Assembly (NCBI GenBank): GCA_025454125.1
Contig: JALOPA010000290.1
Location: forward strand, 1-6,267
Direction of reading: 5' to 3'
Source of the DNA: Thermodesulfobacteriota bacterium
GTDB taxonomy: Bacteria; Desulfobacterota; DSM-4660; Desulfatiglandales; HGW-15
Length of the DNA: 6,267 nucleotides
Part shown: one piece after another, positions 1 to 6,266 of the stretch
Layout of the letters: the number at the start of each line of letters is the position of its first letter
Numbering within the stretch: position 1 is the stretch's first letter
Notes under the pieces: model-generated
Seen by the model: the letters and a program-made list of their open reading frames with translations, nothing else
What the model was told of the DNA's origin: nothing
The model's database searches: none
Made by a program: the position numbers and the translations under genes

Positions 1-1
1 G

Positions 2-1357
2 GCCAACGTCGGGGCCTACAGCACCCACACCGTCGGTGTTCTTGCCGACTGCCTGTCCACGGGCGTCGGGCTGTATCGCTGCCCGAATGTTTCTTTTGAG
101 GCCACCGCCGTGTACACCAATCAGTCTCTGACCGGGGCTTTCAGAGGGTACGGGAATCCTCAATTCAATTTTGCCCAGGAGTCCCAGATGGACATGATTG
201 CCCGCCATCTTGGAATCGATCCGGTCGATTTGCGGCTCAAGAACTATCGCGGTCTGGGGGAAATCGATCCTATATTCGTCGAAGAGATCCGGAGCGACGG
301 GCTGAAAGAGTGCCTCAGCAAAGCGACGGAAGCGTTCGGGTGGAAAGACAGAGAACGCAGGCCCAAGCCCGAAGGGGCGAAGAAAAGAGGGGTCGGCATG
401 GCGATCATGCTGCACGGCACCGGCGCAGCCGGTGCTCTGCCTGACCCGGCGTCTGCGACGGTGATGATCAGCTCCGATGGCTCTGTTCAGCTTGTGACCG
501 CAGCGTCCGACGAAGGGCAGGGAAACAGGACCGCCCTGGCTCAGATCGCTGCGGAAGAACTCGGCGTGCGTTTCGATCAGATTTCCGTGTCCATGCCTGA
601 CACGGACGTGACGCCCTTGGACGGGGGAACGCATGGGAGCCGGCAGACCTATGCGGGTGGGCTCGCTGCGAAAAAGGCGGCGGCCGATGCGAAGAGAAAG
701 CTCCTCGGATTCGCTGCGAAGCATCTCGGCGCACCGGAAAATGAACTGGCTATCAAGGAGGGAATCATCTTTAACGCCAGGAACCCTTCAGTGTCGGTGA
801 AGATCGGCGACCTGATGCGCAAGATCCAGATCGGGGACATGTCCATCTGCGAACAGATTATCGGTGTTTCGACTGGCGTAGCTCCCGCGATGCCGGGATA
901 TTATGGGGCCACCTTTGTGGAAGTGGAAGTCGACACGGAGACAGGCGAGGTTCACGTCGTCAAGGTGGTCGGTGCCTTTGACGTGGGCAAAGCCATCAAT
1001 CCTGCAAACATAGAGGGACAAATCACAGGCGGCGCGGTCATGGGGATCGGGTGGACCCTGACCGAGGAACTGCTTCTGGGGGAAGGCAGGATTCTCAACG
1101 ACAGCTTCAGGGATTACAGAATCCTGCGGGCCTGCGATGTCGGGGAACTGGTTCCCATCATCGTCGAGTCCAACGAGCCGACCGGCCCCTTCGGCGCCAA
1201 AGGCGTGGGCGAAGGGACCATGGTGGGCGTTGCTCCGGCTATAGCGAATGCGATCTGCGATGCGATCGGCGTCAGAATGAAGGAACTCTGCATCACCCCC
1301 GAGAAGATTCTCGAAGCGCTGGATCGTGCCGGGGGGGCGAAAAATTCACGTTTATAA
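2..1357 (+). CDS. Xanthine dehydrogenase family, molybdopterin-binding (large) subunit, C-terminal part (5' end outside window)
   Basis: The open frame runs from the left edge (first full codon at 2) to TAA at 1355-1357, about 451 residues. Family members are usually about 750-800 residues, so roughly the first 300 are missing; the GTG at 110 is an internal Val codon, not a start. Family hallmarks are visible: TGAFRGYGNPQ (131-163), whose Arg (143-145) matches the conserved active-site Arg; DEGQGN near 509-526; GGTHGSRQTYAGG near 624-662; and PFGAKGVGEG near 1187-1216, where the Glu at 1211-1213 matches the catalytic Glu of xanthine dehydrogenases. Members hydroxylate heterocycles, aldehydes or aromatic CoA esters with a Mo cofactor, working with FeS and usually FAD subunits. 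The CO-dehydrogenase CoxL active-site loop is not seen, so CO oxidation is unlikely. The substrate cannot be read from this part. A run of seven G lies at 1331-1337, just before the stop. The next gene starts 114 bases downstream on the same strand, so cotranscription is possible. Confidence 0.92.
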   Translation, partial: ANVGAYSTHTVGVLADCLSTGVGLYRCPNVSFEATAVYTNQSLTGAFRGYGNPQFNFAQESQMDMIARHLGIDPVDLRLKNYRGLGEIDPIFVEEIRSDGLKECLSKATEAFGWKDRERRPKPEGAKKRGVGMAIMLHGTGAAGALPDPASATVMISSDGSVQLVTAASDEGQGNRTALAQIAAEELGVRFDQISVSMPDTDVTPLDGGTHGSRQTYAGGLAAKKAAADAKRKLLGFAAKHLGAPENELAIKEGIIFNARNPSVSVKIGDLMRKIQIGDMSICEQIIGVSTGVAPAMPGYYGATFVEVEVDTETGEVHVVKVVGAFDVGKAINPANIEGQITGGAVMGIGWTLTEELLLGEGRILNDSFRDYRILRACDVGELVPIIVESNEPTGPFGAKGVGEGTMVGVAPAIANAICDAIGVRMKELCITPEKILEALDRAGGAKNSRL

Positions 1358-1457
1358 ATACGAAGGATTTCGATAGAGTCAGACCAAGGGAATCAAAAGC
1401 CTTTCCCGGGGAGTCCGGAAAAAGCCGTCTCTGCGGGGAAAGCCCATCACCCATCAC

Positions 1458-1465
1458 AAGGAGGT
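1458..1465 (+). promoter_or_regulatory. Strong ribosome binding site for tctC
   Basis: AAGGAGGT lies six bases before the ATG at 1472, a near-perfect Shine-Dalgarno match that fixes the start of the tctC remnant. Just before it is a tandem 7-mer, CCCATCA twice (1443-1456). The rest of the 114-base gap after the upstream stop shows no convincing terminator or promoter; the only pairing noticed is a weak 7-bp match, CTTTCCC (1401-1407) with GGGAAAG (1436-1442). Confidence 0.75.
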
Positions 1466-1471
1466 GTCATC

Positions 1472-2321
1472 ATGCGTTCTCTCTTCACTAAGTTTTTCGT
1501 CGTGTTGATGGTCAGCAGTTTTCTTTGCATTTTGACAGCGGGTGCCGCGCCGGCCCAGGAGATCAAAGGCCCCATCAAGATCATCGTTCCCTATCCGGCA
1601 GGGGGAGGGTCTGATGTGGCAGCCCGACTGATCGCAGACAAAATGAAGGACCTCTTGGGTCAGACAGTGATCGTGGAAAACAAGCCCGGCGCCGGGGGTC
1701 GTATCGGCACCGAGTATGCCAAGACCCAGCCCGCGGACGGCACCACCCTGCTGGTGGTGAATCCGGCCCTGTTTGTCGTGGCGCCGGTAGTTTTTTCGAA
1801 ACTCCCTTATGACCCGGACGCGGACTTTGTGCCCGTGTCATTGATCACCACCTACCAATTCTGCCTCTCGGTTCCTGCGACCTCTCCTATAAAGGATGTG
1901 AAAGGACTGATCGAGTGGATGAAGCAGAATCCCAAGCAAGCCAATTACGGCTCTCCTGCTGCCGGCAGCCTTCCCCATTTCTTCGGACTCATGGTCAGCA
2001 AACAAGATCCGGATCCTGGCCACAGCAGGGACCGCCCGAAAGAACCCAGAGATTCCGACGTTCATCGAATTGGGGTACAAGGACATCGAAGGGGTAGGCT
2101 GGAACGCGATGGTCGCACCGGCCAAAACACCCAAGCCCATTGTGGACAAGCTGAGCGCGGCAATCGTCAAAGCCGTGAAAATGCCTGATGTGGTGGAAAA
2201 AATCGAAAAACTGGGCAACGATGCAGTGGGCACGACCCCTGAGGCCTTTGCAGCTATTCTGAAGAAGGATCGCGAACGGTGGGTGCCCGTCATCAAGGCA
2301 TCCGGGTTCAAAGCGGAATAA
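1472..2321 (+). pseudogene. tctC: Broken tctC: TTT/Bug-family periplasmic solute-binding protein with internal deletion and frameshift
   Basis: The 5' part starts at ATG 1472. It has a Sec signal peptide (hydrophobic residues 8-24, probable cleavage after APA, residue 28) and then Bug-family hallmarks: IIVPYPAGGGSD (38-48), IVENKPGAGGRIG (67-79), LPYDPDADFVPV (111-122) and NYGSPAAGSLPHFFG (158-172). After about residue 177 (near 2000) homology ends, and this frame runs through unrelated residues to a stop at 2188 (238 residues). Homology resumes in the +1 frame at about 2001-2004 with KIRILATAGTAR, then IPTFIELGYKDIEG and a normal C-terminus ending at TAA 2319-2321. In intact Bug proteins about 40-50 residues separate these two points, including the substrate-proximal PYKG-type segment. 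The frame change means a net loss of 3n+2 bases if deletion is the only event. The joined length (850 bp) is correspondingly shorter than the usual ~970-1000 bp. The translated product would lack much of its second lobe and is unlikely to bind ligand. A collapsed assembly is the alternative. Confidence 0.88.
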
Positions 2322-2362
2322 AGCTCCCCTGCAGGGTCAACGAAACGGACGCTGCGGGGCGT

Positions 2363-2397
2363 GAGATGGGGGAAGGGCACGGCCCTTCCCCCATCTC
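2363..2397 (+). repeat. Perfect 16-bp inverted repeat (hairpin) between tctC and tctB
   Basis: GAGATGGGGGAAGGGC (2363-2378) is the exact reverse complement of 2382-2397, with only ACG (2379-2381) between them. Transcribed from either strand this gives a very stable, tight hairpin. No T-run follows, so it is not a typical intrinsic terminator. Its place after a binding-protein gene and before membrane genes recalls the REP-type hairpin between malE and malF, which raises the level of the binding protein relative to the permease; that role here is inference. It could also be a dispersed palindromic element. An in-frame GTG at 2361 would make this hairpin coding, which argues for the later tctB start. 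Confidence 0.85.
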
Positions 2398-2403
2398 GGC
2401 ACG

Positions 2404-2411
2404 AAGGGAGA
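2404..2411 (+). promoter_or_regulatory. Ribosome binding site deciding the tctB start
   Basis: The purine run AAGGGAGA lies 9 bases before ATG 2421. It supports that ATG over the far upstream in-frame GTG at 2361, whose extension would be encoded by the inverted repeat. A GTG at 2415 is in frame and three bases from the purine run, so a start two codons earlier cannot be excluded. Confidence 0.6.
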
Positions 2412-2420
2412 AGTGTGGCC

Positions 2421-2882
2421 ATGCGCATTTTTCACCCCAAGGATTTTCTGACTGGTCTCCTGTTCCTGTTTTTCGGCGCGGCAGCCATGATGCTGTCGAG
2501 AGGCCTGACCATCGGCACGGCCGCAAAGATGGGGCCGGGATACTTTCCCTTCGCACTCGGTCTTTTCCTGGCCGTCCTCGGAGCCGTGCTGCTGTGGAGA
2601 AGCCTGCGCCGGGCCAAGGACAGCAAGTCCTGGCCCGCTGTGCAGCTCAAACCGCTGGCGATCGTGCTTCTGTCGGTGTTTCTGTTCAGCCAGATCTTCA
2701 GGCCCTTCGGGCTTCTCCTGTCCACGGCTCTCCTGGTGGTCATGGTCAGCAAAGCGAGCCACGAGTTCCGATGGCGGGAGGCCCTGGCGAACGCCGCGGC
2801 CCTTGTTGTTATCGTGTGGGCCGTCTTTGTCTATTTTCTCAAGTTCCAGATTCCGGTATGGCCGGCCTTCCTTGTCGGATGA
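2421..2882 (+). CDS. tctB: TctB-family small membrane subunit of a tripartite tricarboxylate transporter
   Basis: The 153-residue product starts MRIFHPKDFLTG, and its length is normal for TctB. Hydrophobic segments near residues 9-27, 40-59, 78-92, 95-111 and 121-141 suggest four or five membrane helices. The family motif MGPGYFP (37-43) follows the first helix, and the tail KFQIPVWPAF is also typical. TctB is the small integral membrane partner of TctA in secondary, ion-gradient-driven uptake of carboxylates delivered by a periplasmic TctC protein. The gene lies 27 bases before tctA and about 100 bases after the broken tctC, in the common C-B-A order, so it is probably in one operon. The reading frame shows no damage, in contrast to tctC. 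The substrate cannot be deduced from TctB. Confidence 0.9.
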   Translation: MRIFHPKDFLTGLLFLFFGAAAMMLSRGLTIGTAAKMGPGYFPFALGLFLAVLGAVLLWRSLRRAKDSKSWPAVQLKPLAIVLLSVFLFSQIFRPFGLLLSTALLVVMVSKASHEFRWREALANAAALVVIVWAVFVYFLKFQIPVWPAFLVG

Positions 2883-2909
2883 CCCTGGCGCGAAAGGGAA
2901 AGAATCCTT

Positions 2910-4412
2910 ATGGAACTGCTGTCTAATCTCGCTCTCGGTTTCCAGACCGCAGTCACGCCCATGAACCTTCTTTACTGTTTCGTGGGCGCCCTGATCGGCA
3001 CGCTGATCGGCGTGCTCCCGGGCATCGGGCCGGTACAGACCATTGCCATCCTTCTGCCGACCACGTTCGCCCTGCCGCCGGTGGCAGCGCTCATCATGCT
3101 GGCAGGAATCTACTATGGCGCTCAATACGGCGGTTCAACCACCTCCATCCTGGTCAATGTGCCGGGAGAAGCCTCTTCCGTGGTCACCTGCCTTGACGGG
3201 CACCAGATGGCCCGCCAGGGCAGAGCGGGTGCCGCGCTGACCATCTCGGCCCTCGGTTCATTCGTGGCAGGAACCTTCGCCACCCTGGTCCTGGCGGTTC
3301 TGGCCCTGCCTCTCTCCGAGCTGGCGTTCAAATTCGGACCCGAGGAGTACTTCTCGCTCATGGCCTTCGGACTCATCGGGTCGGTCGTGATGGCCTCGGG
3401 TTCCATGCTCAAGGCCGTGGGCATGATCGTACTCGGCCTGCTGCTGGGAATGATCGGGACCGACGTGACGAGCGGGGTTCAGCGGTTCACCTTCGGAGTC
3501 TCCGAGTTGGCGGACGGGATCGGATTTGTTTGCCTGGCCATGGGGCTCTTTGCCATCTGCGACATCGTCAACACCCTTGAGAAACGGGAGAAGCGGGATA
3601 TCCTGAAGAGCAAGCTCACCGGCTTCATGCTGAGCCGAGAAGACATCAAGACGTGTGCGCCTGCGGTTCTGCGCGGCACCCTTTGCGGGTCCCTGCTCGG
3701 GATCCTTCCCGGAGGAGGGGCGATCCTCTCTTCCTTCACGGCCTACATGCTTGAGAAGAAAATCGCGCGAGACCCGGACAGCTTCGGCAAAGGGAATATC
3801 AAAGGTGTGGCGGCTCCTGAGGCCGCCAACAATGCAGCTGCCCAGACGTCTTTCGTACCGCTTCTCACGCTTGGAATACCGCCCAATGTGGTGCTCGCGA
3901 TGATGGCCGGGGCCATGATGATTCACGGCATCCAGCCGGGCCCTAGGGTCGTCACCGCCAACCCCGCCCTGTTCTGGGGGGTCATCGTCTCCATGTGGGT
4001 GGGCAATGTGATCCTGGTGCTCTTGAATCTTCCCCTCGTGGGGATCTGGGTGAGGCTGCTCTCGGTCCCGTATCGCCTCCTTTATCCTGCCATTCTGCTT
4101 TTCTGCTGCATCGGACTGTACAGCGTGAACAACAACACCTTTGATATCGGACTGACCGCCGGGTGCGGCCTGCTCGGCTATATCTTCTACAAGCTGGAGT
4201 GCGAACCGGCTCCGCTGATTCTGGGTTTTATCCTGGGGCCGATGATGGAGGAGAATCTGAGGCGAGCCATGCTGCTTTCCAGGGGAGATCCTTCCGTGTT
4301 CTTCACGCGTCCTTTGTCTCTCGCTTTCCTGATCCTGGCCGTGGCGATGCTGATCGTGGTGGCCCTTCCCTCGATCCGGGGCAAGAGAGAGCAGGCGTTT
4401 AAGGAGGGATGA
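2910..4412 (+). CDS. tctA: TctA-family large permease subunit of a tripartite tricarboxylate transporter
   Basis: The complete 500-residue product has the usual TctA length and begins at ATG 2910, with the purine run AAAGGGAAAG (2893-2902) as ribosome binding site. The protein is mostly hydrophobic with about ten to twelve likely membrane segments. The internal duplication typical of the family is visible: [12 protein letters not shown] (30-41) in the first half is echoed by [12 protein letters not shown] (260-271) in the second. Other family signatures are [19 protein letters not shown] (69-87), [20 protein letters not shown] (303-322) and [12 protein letters not shown] (334-345). TctA forms the translocation path; TctC-bound substrate (citrate or another di-, tricarboxylate or aromatic carboxylate in characterised systems) is handed to TctAB and driven inward by a Na+ or H+ gradient. 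The frame is intact, so the permease may still be usable with a TctC encoded elsewhere. The substrate is unknown. Confidence 0.95.
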   Translation: MELLSNLALGFQTAVTPMNLLYCFVGALIGTLIGVLPGIGPVQTIAILLPTTFALPPVAALIMLAGIYYGAQYGGSTTSILVNVPGEASSVVTCLDGHQMARQGRAGAALTISALGSFVAGTFATLVLAVLALPLSELAFKFGPEEYFSLMAFGLIGSVVMASGSMLKAVGMIVLGLLLGMIGTDVTSGVQRFTFGVSELADGIGFVCLAMGLFAICDIVNTLEKREKRDILKSKLTGFMLSREDIKTCAPAVLRGTLCGSLLGILPGGGAILSSFTAYMLEKKIARDPDSFGKGNIKGVAAPEAANNAAAQTSFVPLLTLGIPPNVVLAMMAGAMMIHGIQPGPRVVTANPALFWGVIVSMWVGNVILVLLNLPLVGIWVRLLSVPYRLLYPAILLFCCIGLYSVNNNTFDIGLTAGCGLLGYIFYKLECEPAPLILGFILGPMMEENLRRAMLLSRGDPSVFFTRPLSLAFLILAVAMLIVVALPSIRGKREQAFKEG

Positions 4413-4523
4413 AGGCACAAAGCAAAACAAGGGACAGAGGCACACAGGCACAGAGGGACAAAGCAGAACATCTCTTCTTTTCTTTACCCTTTGCATTTTT
4501 GTGCCTCTGTCCCTTTGTCCCTG
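4413..4523 (+). repeat. Intergenic element of repeated, mutually complementary words
   Basis: The stretch after the tctA stop is built from variants of GGCACAAAG, GGGACAGAGGCACA and GGCACAGAGGGACAAAG. Direct repeats: ACAAAGCAAAACA (4417-4429) recurs as ACAAAGCAGAACA (4458-4470) with one change. Inverted repeats: AAGGGACAGAGGCACA (4429-4444) is exactly complementary to 4500-4515; AGGGACAAAG (4454-4463) to 4513-4522; GGCACAAA (4414-4421) to 4498-4505. The right arm can thus pair with several left partners, giving alternative structures around a pyrimidine-rich loop (4471-4500). Such CACAGAGG/GGGACAAAG strings are, to my recollection, common as dispersed noncoding repeats in some bacterial genomes and give spurious Leu/Cys/Pro/Val-rich frames. 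A small separate hairpin, TGTCGG (4528-4533) with CCGACA (4540-4545), lies just to the right. A role as a 3' processing or stabilising structure for tctA mRNA is possible but unproven. Confidence 0.7.
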
Positions 4524-4576
4524 AAGATGTCGGTTTGAGCCGACAACGATTGGCTTTACGCAGACGCGGAAATATT

Positions 4577-4583
4577 AGGAGGT
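4577..4583 (+). promoter_or_regulatory. Ribosome binding site deciding the start of the arylsulfotransferase-like gene
   Basis: AGGAGGT ends seven bases before ATG 4591, which is ideal spacing. The in-frame GTG at 4582 overlaps this Shine-Dalgarno sequence and cannot be served by it, so ATG 4591 is the preferred start. Confidence 0.8.
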
Positions 4584-4590
4584 GAACGCA

Positions 4591-6027
4591 ATGACTTATC
4601 CCAGTGTCTTTCCGACAGGAGCGACCCTTTATGACCCCAAGAGATGCTGGAGTGGGTACACTGTCTTTCAGGCCAAGGAGGTGGGCGCACTCCTCATCGA
4701 CATGAACGGAGGAGAGGTCCAGGTCTGGAAACAGTTTCAAGGGATGCCGAACAGGATCCTCCCCGGAGGCTATCTCATGGGCAGCACCGGCGAGAGGAAC
4801 ACGGCCTACGGGATGCAGGATTATGTGGATCTGGTTCAGGTGGATTGGGACGGCAACGTGGTGTGGAAGTTCAACGAGTACGAGTATGTCGAGGACCCTG
4901 GAGAAGAACCCCAGTGGATGGCGAGGCAGCATCACGATTACCAGAGGGAGGGCAACCCTGTAGGCTACTATGTTCCCGGCATGGAGCCCAAAGCGGATCG
5001 GGGCAACACGGTGATCCTCTCCCACAAGAACCTGAAGAATCCCAAGATTGCGGACAAGGTTCTCCTCGACGACACGATCGTCGAAGTCACGTGGGACGGT
5101 GAGATTGTCTGGGAGTGGATATGCAGCGATCACTTTGACGAACTGGGTTTCAGAGAGGACGCCAAGAACCTCCTCTTTCGCAATCCCAACTTCAGACCTT
5201 CGGGCGGAGGTATGGGCGACTGGATGCACATCAACTCGCTGTCCTTGCTCGGACCGAACCAATGGTTTGACGCGGGAGATCACCGGTTTCATCCGGACAA
5301 CCTGATCTGGTGCGCCAGAGAGTCCAACATCACGGCGATCATCGACAAAAGGACGGGGAAGATCGTGTGGAAGCTCGGGCCCAACTACGACGAGACACAG
5401 GAACTCAGGGACCTGGGATGGATCATCGGACAACATCACGCTCACATGATCCCGAGGGGACTTCCCGGCGAAGGGAACATCATGGTCTTCGACAACGGGG
5501 GGTGGGCGGGCTATGGGTCTCCGAACCCCGGCTCCCCGACGGGCTTTCGGAGTGCCTTGAGGGATTACTCGCGGGTGCTTGAACTGGATCCCACAACGCT
5601 CAAGGTGGTCTGGCAATACACCCCAGCAGAAGCCGGCTTCGCTGTTCCTGTGGATGCCAACCGGTTCTACAGCCCCTTCATCAGCTCGGCCCAGCGCCTC
5701 CCCAACGGCAACACGCTGATTACCGAAGGGTCTGGGGGCCGGCTCATCGAGGTCACGCGGGATCACGAGATCGTGTGGGAATACATCAGCCCCTACTGGG
5801 GAAAGATGATGAAGATCAACCTGATCTATAGGGCCTACCGGGTCCCTTATGAGTGGGTTCCACAAGTGGAAAAACCCGAAGAGAAACCTATCGAGCGTCT
5901 GGACGTGACCACCTTCAGAGTGCCGGGCGCGAGCCAGCGCGGTCCGGAAAGAGTGGTCCATGTGAAGGGGGTTCGGTCCTACCAGGGCGATGCGGCCCTG
6001 TGTGTGCAGGTCGAGGTTCCCAAATAA
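4591..6027 (+). CDS. Arylsulfotransferase (ASST)-family beta-propeller protein
   Basis: The 478-residue product shows six related strand motifs ending in V-W: LLIDMNGGEVQVW (34-46), LVQVDWDGNVVWKF (81-94), IVEVTWDGEIVWEW (163-176), ITAIIDKRTGKIVWKLG (247-263), VLELDPTTLKVVWQY (329-343) and LIEVTRDHEIVWEY (385-398). This fits the six-bladed propeller of bacterial PAPS-independent arylsulfate sulfotransferases. Family landmarks include DWMHINSLS (210-218), CARESN with Arg243 before the fourth motif, GQHHAHMIPRG (280-290) leading into NIMVFDNGG, and AQRLPNGNTLI (367-377). Characterised AssT enzymes move sulfate between phenols through a transient sulfo-histidine. Candidate His residues here are 213, 282, 283 and 285, but I cannot assign the acceptor, and no His lies in the AQRLPNGNTLI region. 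No Sec or Tat signal peptide is visible at the N-terminus, unlike periplasmic AssT, so a cytoplasmic location is likely. The actual reaction is uncertain. It is co-directional with tctA but separated by 178 bases that include a repeat element. Confidence 0.83.
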   Translation: MTYPSVFPTGATLYDPKRCWSGYTVFQAKEVGALLIDMNGGEVQVWKQFQGMPNRILPGGYLMGSTGERNTAYGMQDYVDLVQVDWDGNVVWKFNEYEYVEDPGEEPQWMARQHHDYQREGNPVGYYVPGMEPKADRGNTVILSHKNLKNPKIADKVLLDDTIVEVTWDGEIVWEWICSDHFDELGFREDAKNLLFRNPNFRPSGGGMGDWMHINSLSLLGPNQWFDAGDHRFHPDNLIWCARESNITAIIDKRTGKIVWKLGPNYDETQELRDLGWIIGQHHAHMIPRGLPGEGNIMVFDNGGWAGYGSPNPGSPTGFRSALRDYSRVLELDPTTLKVVWQYTPAEAGFAVPVDANRFYSPFISSAQRLPNGNTLITEGSGGRLIEVTRDHEIVWEYISPYWGKMMKINLIYRAYRVPYEWVPQVEKPEEKPIERLDVTTFRVPGASQRGPERVVHVKGVRSYQGDAALCVQVEVPK

Positions 6028-6108
6028 AGCGGATCGGGGTTCGGGCACAAGGCTCGGGGATCAGGAAAGACCCGAGTCGCCCTGAGGCCCAAGCTGTGAC
6101 CGGCTAGG

Positions 6109-6144
6109 CCTCTCCCCCTGCCGAGAAAGATGCAGAGGGAGAGG
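6109..6144. terminator. Imperfect hairpin between convergent genes, possible bidirectional terminator
   Basis: CCTCTCCCCCTGC (6109-6121) pairs with GCAGAGGGAGAGG (6132-6144) at 12 of 13 positions (mismatch C6117/A6136), with a 10-base loop. It sits between the end of the rightward propeller gene and the end of the leftward partial gene, where a shared terminator is expected. No clear T-run flanks either side, so it may instead be a dispersed GC-rich palindrome. The rest of 6028-6161 holds no gene; a weaker 6-bp pairing, CTCGGG (6053-6058) with CCCGAG (6071-6076), lies in it. Confidence 0.35.
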
Positions 6145-6161
6145 GGGCGGAACCCGTATTC

Positions 6162-6266
6162 TCACCAGCCAAAGGAAAACCCGAAACTCCAGCCCGGCCG
6201 GTAAGCCGGAGCATAGGCATAGGGAGCCGCGTAAGGGGCACAGTATTCCCGGTAGACCGGCGGCGC
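6162..6266 (-). CDS. C-terminal end of an unidentified Pro/Tyr/Ala-rich protein (5' end outside window)
   Basis: Read leftward from the right edge, one frame stays open for 34 codons and ends at TGA (6164-6162). Its composition is distinctive: APPVYREYCAPYAAPYAYAP, then AYRPG, then the end WSFGFSFGW. A Pro/Tyr-rich low-complexity linker finishing in an alternating aromatic/Gly strand is typical of many small secreted or envelope-associated hypothetical proteins in Gram-negative bacteria. That class assignment is by composition only; no domain is visible and the start lies outside the window. The alternating terminal aromatics suggest a beta-strand. The gene converges on the arylsulfotransferase-like gene with 134 bases between their stops. 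The fragment is short, so chance openness is possible, but the biased composition argues for a real gene. Confidence 0.55.
   Translation of the reverse strand, partial: APPVYREYCAPYAAPYAYAPAYRPGWSFGFSFGW

Noticed and set aside
1401..1442. Possible terminator formed by CTTTCCC (1401-1407) and GGGAAAG (1436-1442)
   Set aside because: Only seven pairs with a 28-base loop and no T-run; too weak to call.
2070..2321. A separate small gene starting at 2070
   Set aside because: Its sequence is the C-terminal part of TctC, and homology extends upstream of 2070 in the same frame to about 2001, so it is the second piece of the broken tctC.
2361..2420. N-terminal extension of tctB from GTG 2361
   Set aside because: The extra 20 residues are encoded by the inverted repeat and contain no family feature, whereas ATG 2421 gives the usual TctB start and has a purine-rich ribosome binding site.
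2337..3125. A 262-codon minus-strand frame opposite tctB and the start of tctA
   Set aside because: It has no domain-like pattern and spans the hairpin, the tctB gene and the gene junction; tctB is clearly the real gene.
4187..4471. A minus-strand frame starting with Cys/Leu/Val/Pro-rich repeats (94 residues)
   Set aside because: Its N-terminal part is only the translation of the CACAGAGG/GGGACAAAG repeat, and the rest is antisense to tctA.
3258..4496. A 412-codon open frame on the minus strand opposite tctA
   Set aside because: It mirrors the tctA coding sequence, is rich in charged and His/Gln residues without hydrophobic pattern, and begins in the intergenic repeat; taken as a shadow frame.
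4550..4576. A possible promoter, TTGGCT (4550-4555) and AATATT (4571-4576)
   Set aside because: Transcription from it would start within or after the Shine-Dalgarno sequence at 4577-4583, leaving no usable ribosome binding site, and the boxes match the consensus poorly.
4399..6048. A 549-codon open frame on the minus strand covering the whole propeller gene
   Set aside because: It is antisense to a gene with clear family motifs, its residues show no recognisable domain, and its downstream part is the translation of the repeat element. Long antisense frames are expected in GC-rich coding DNA.
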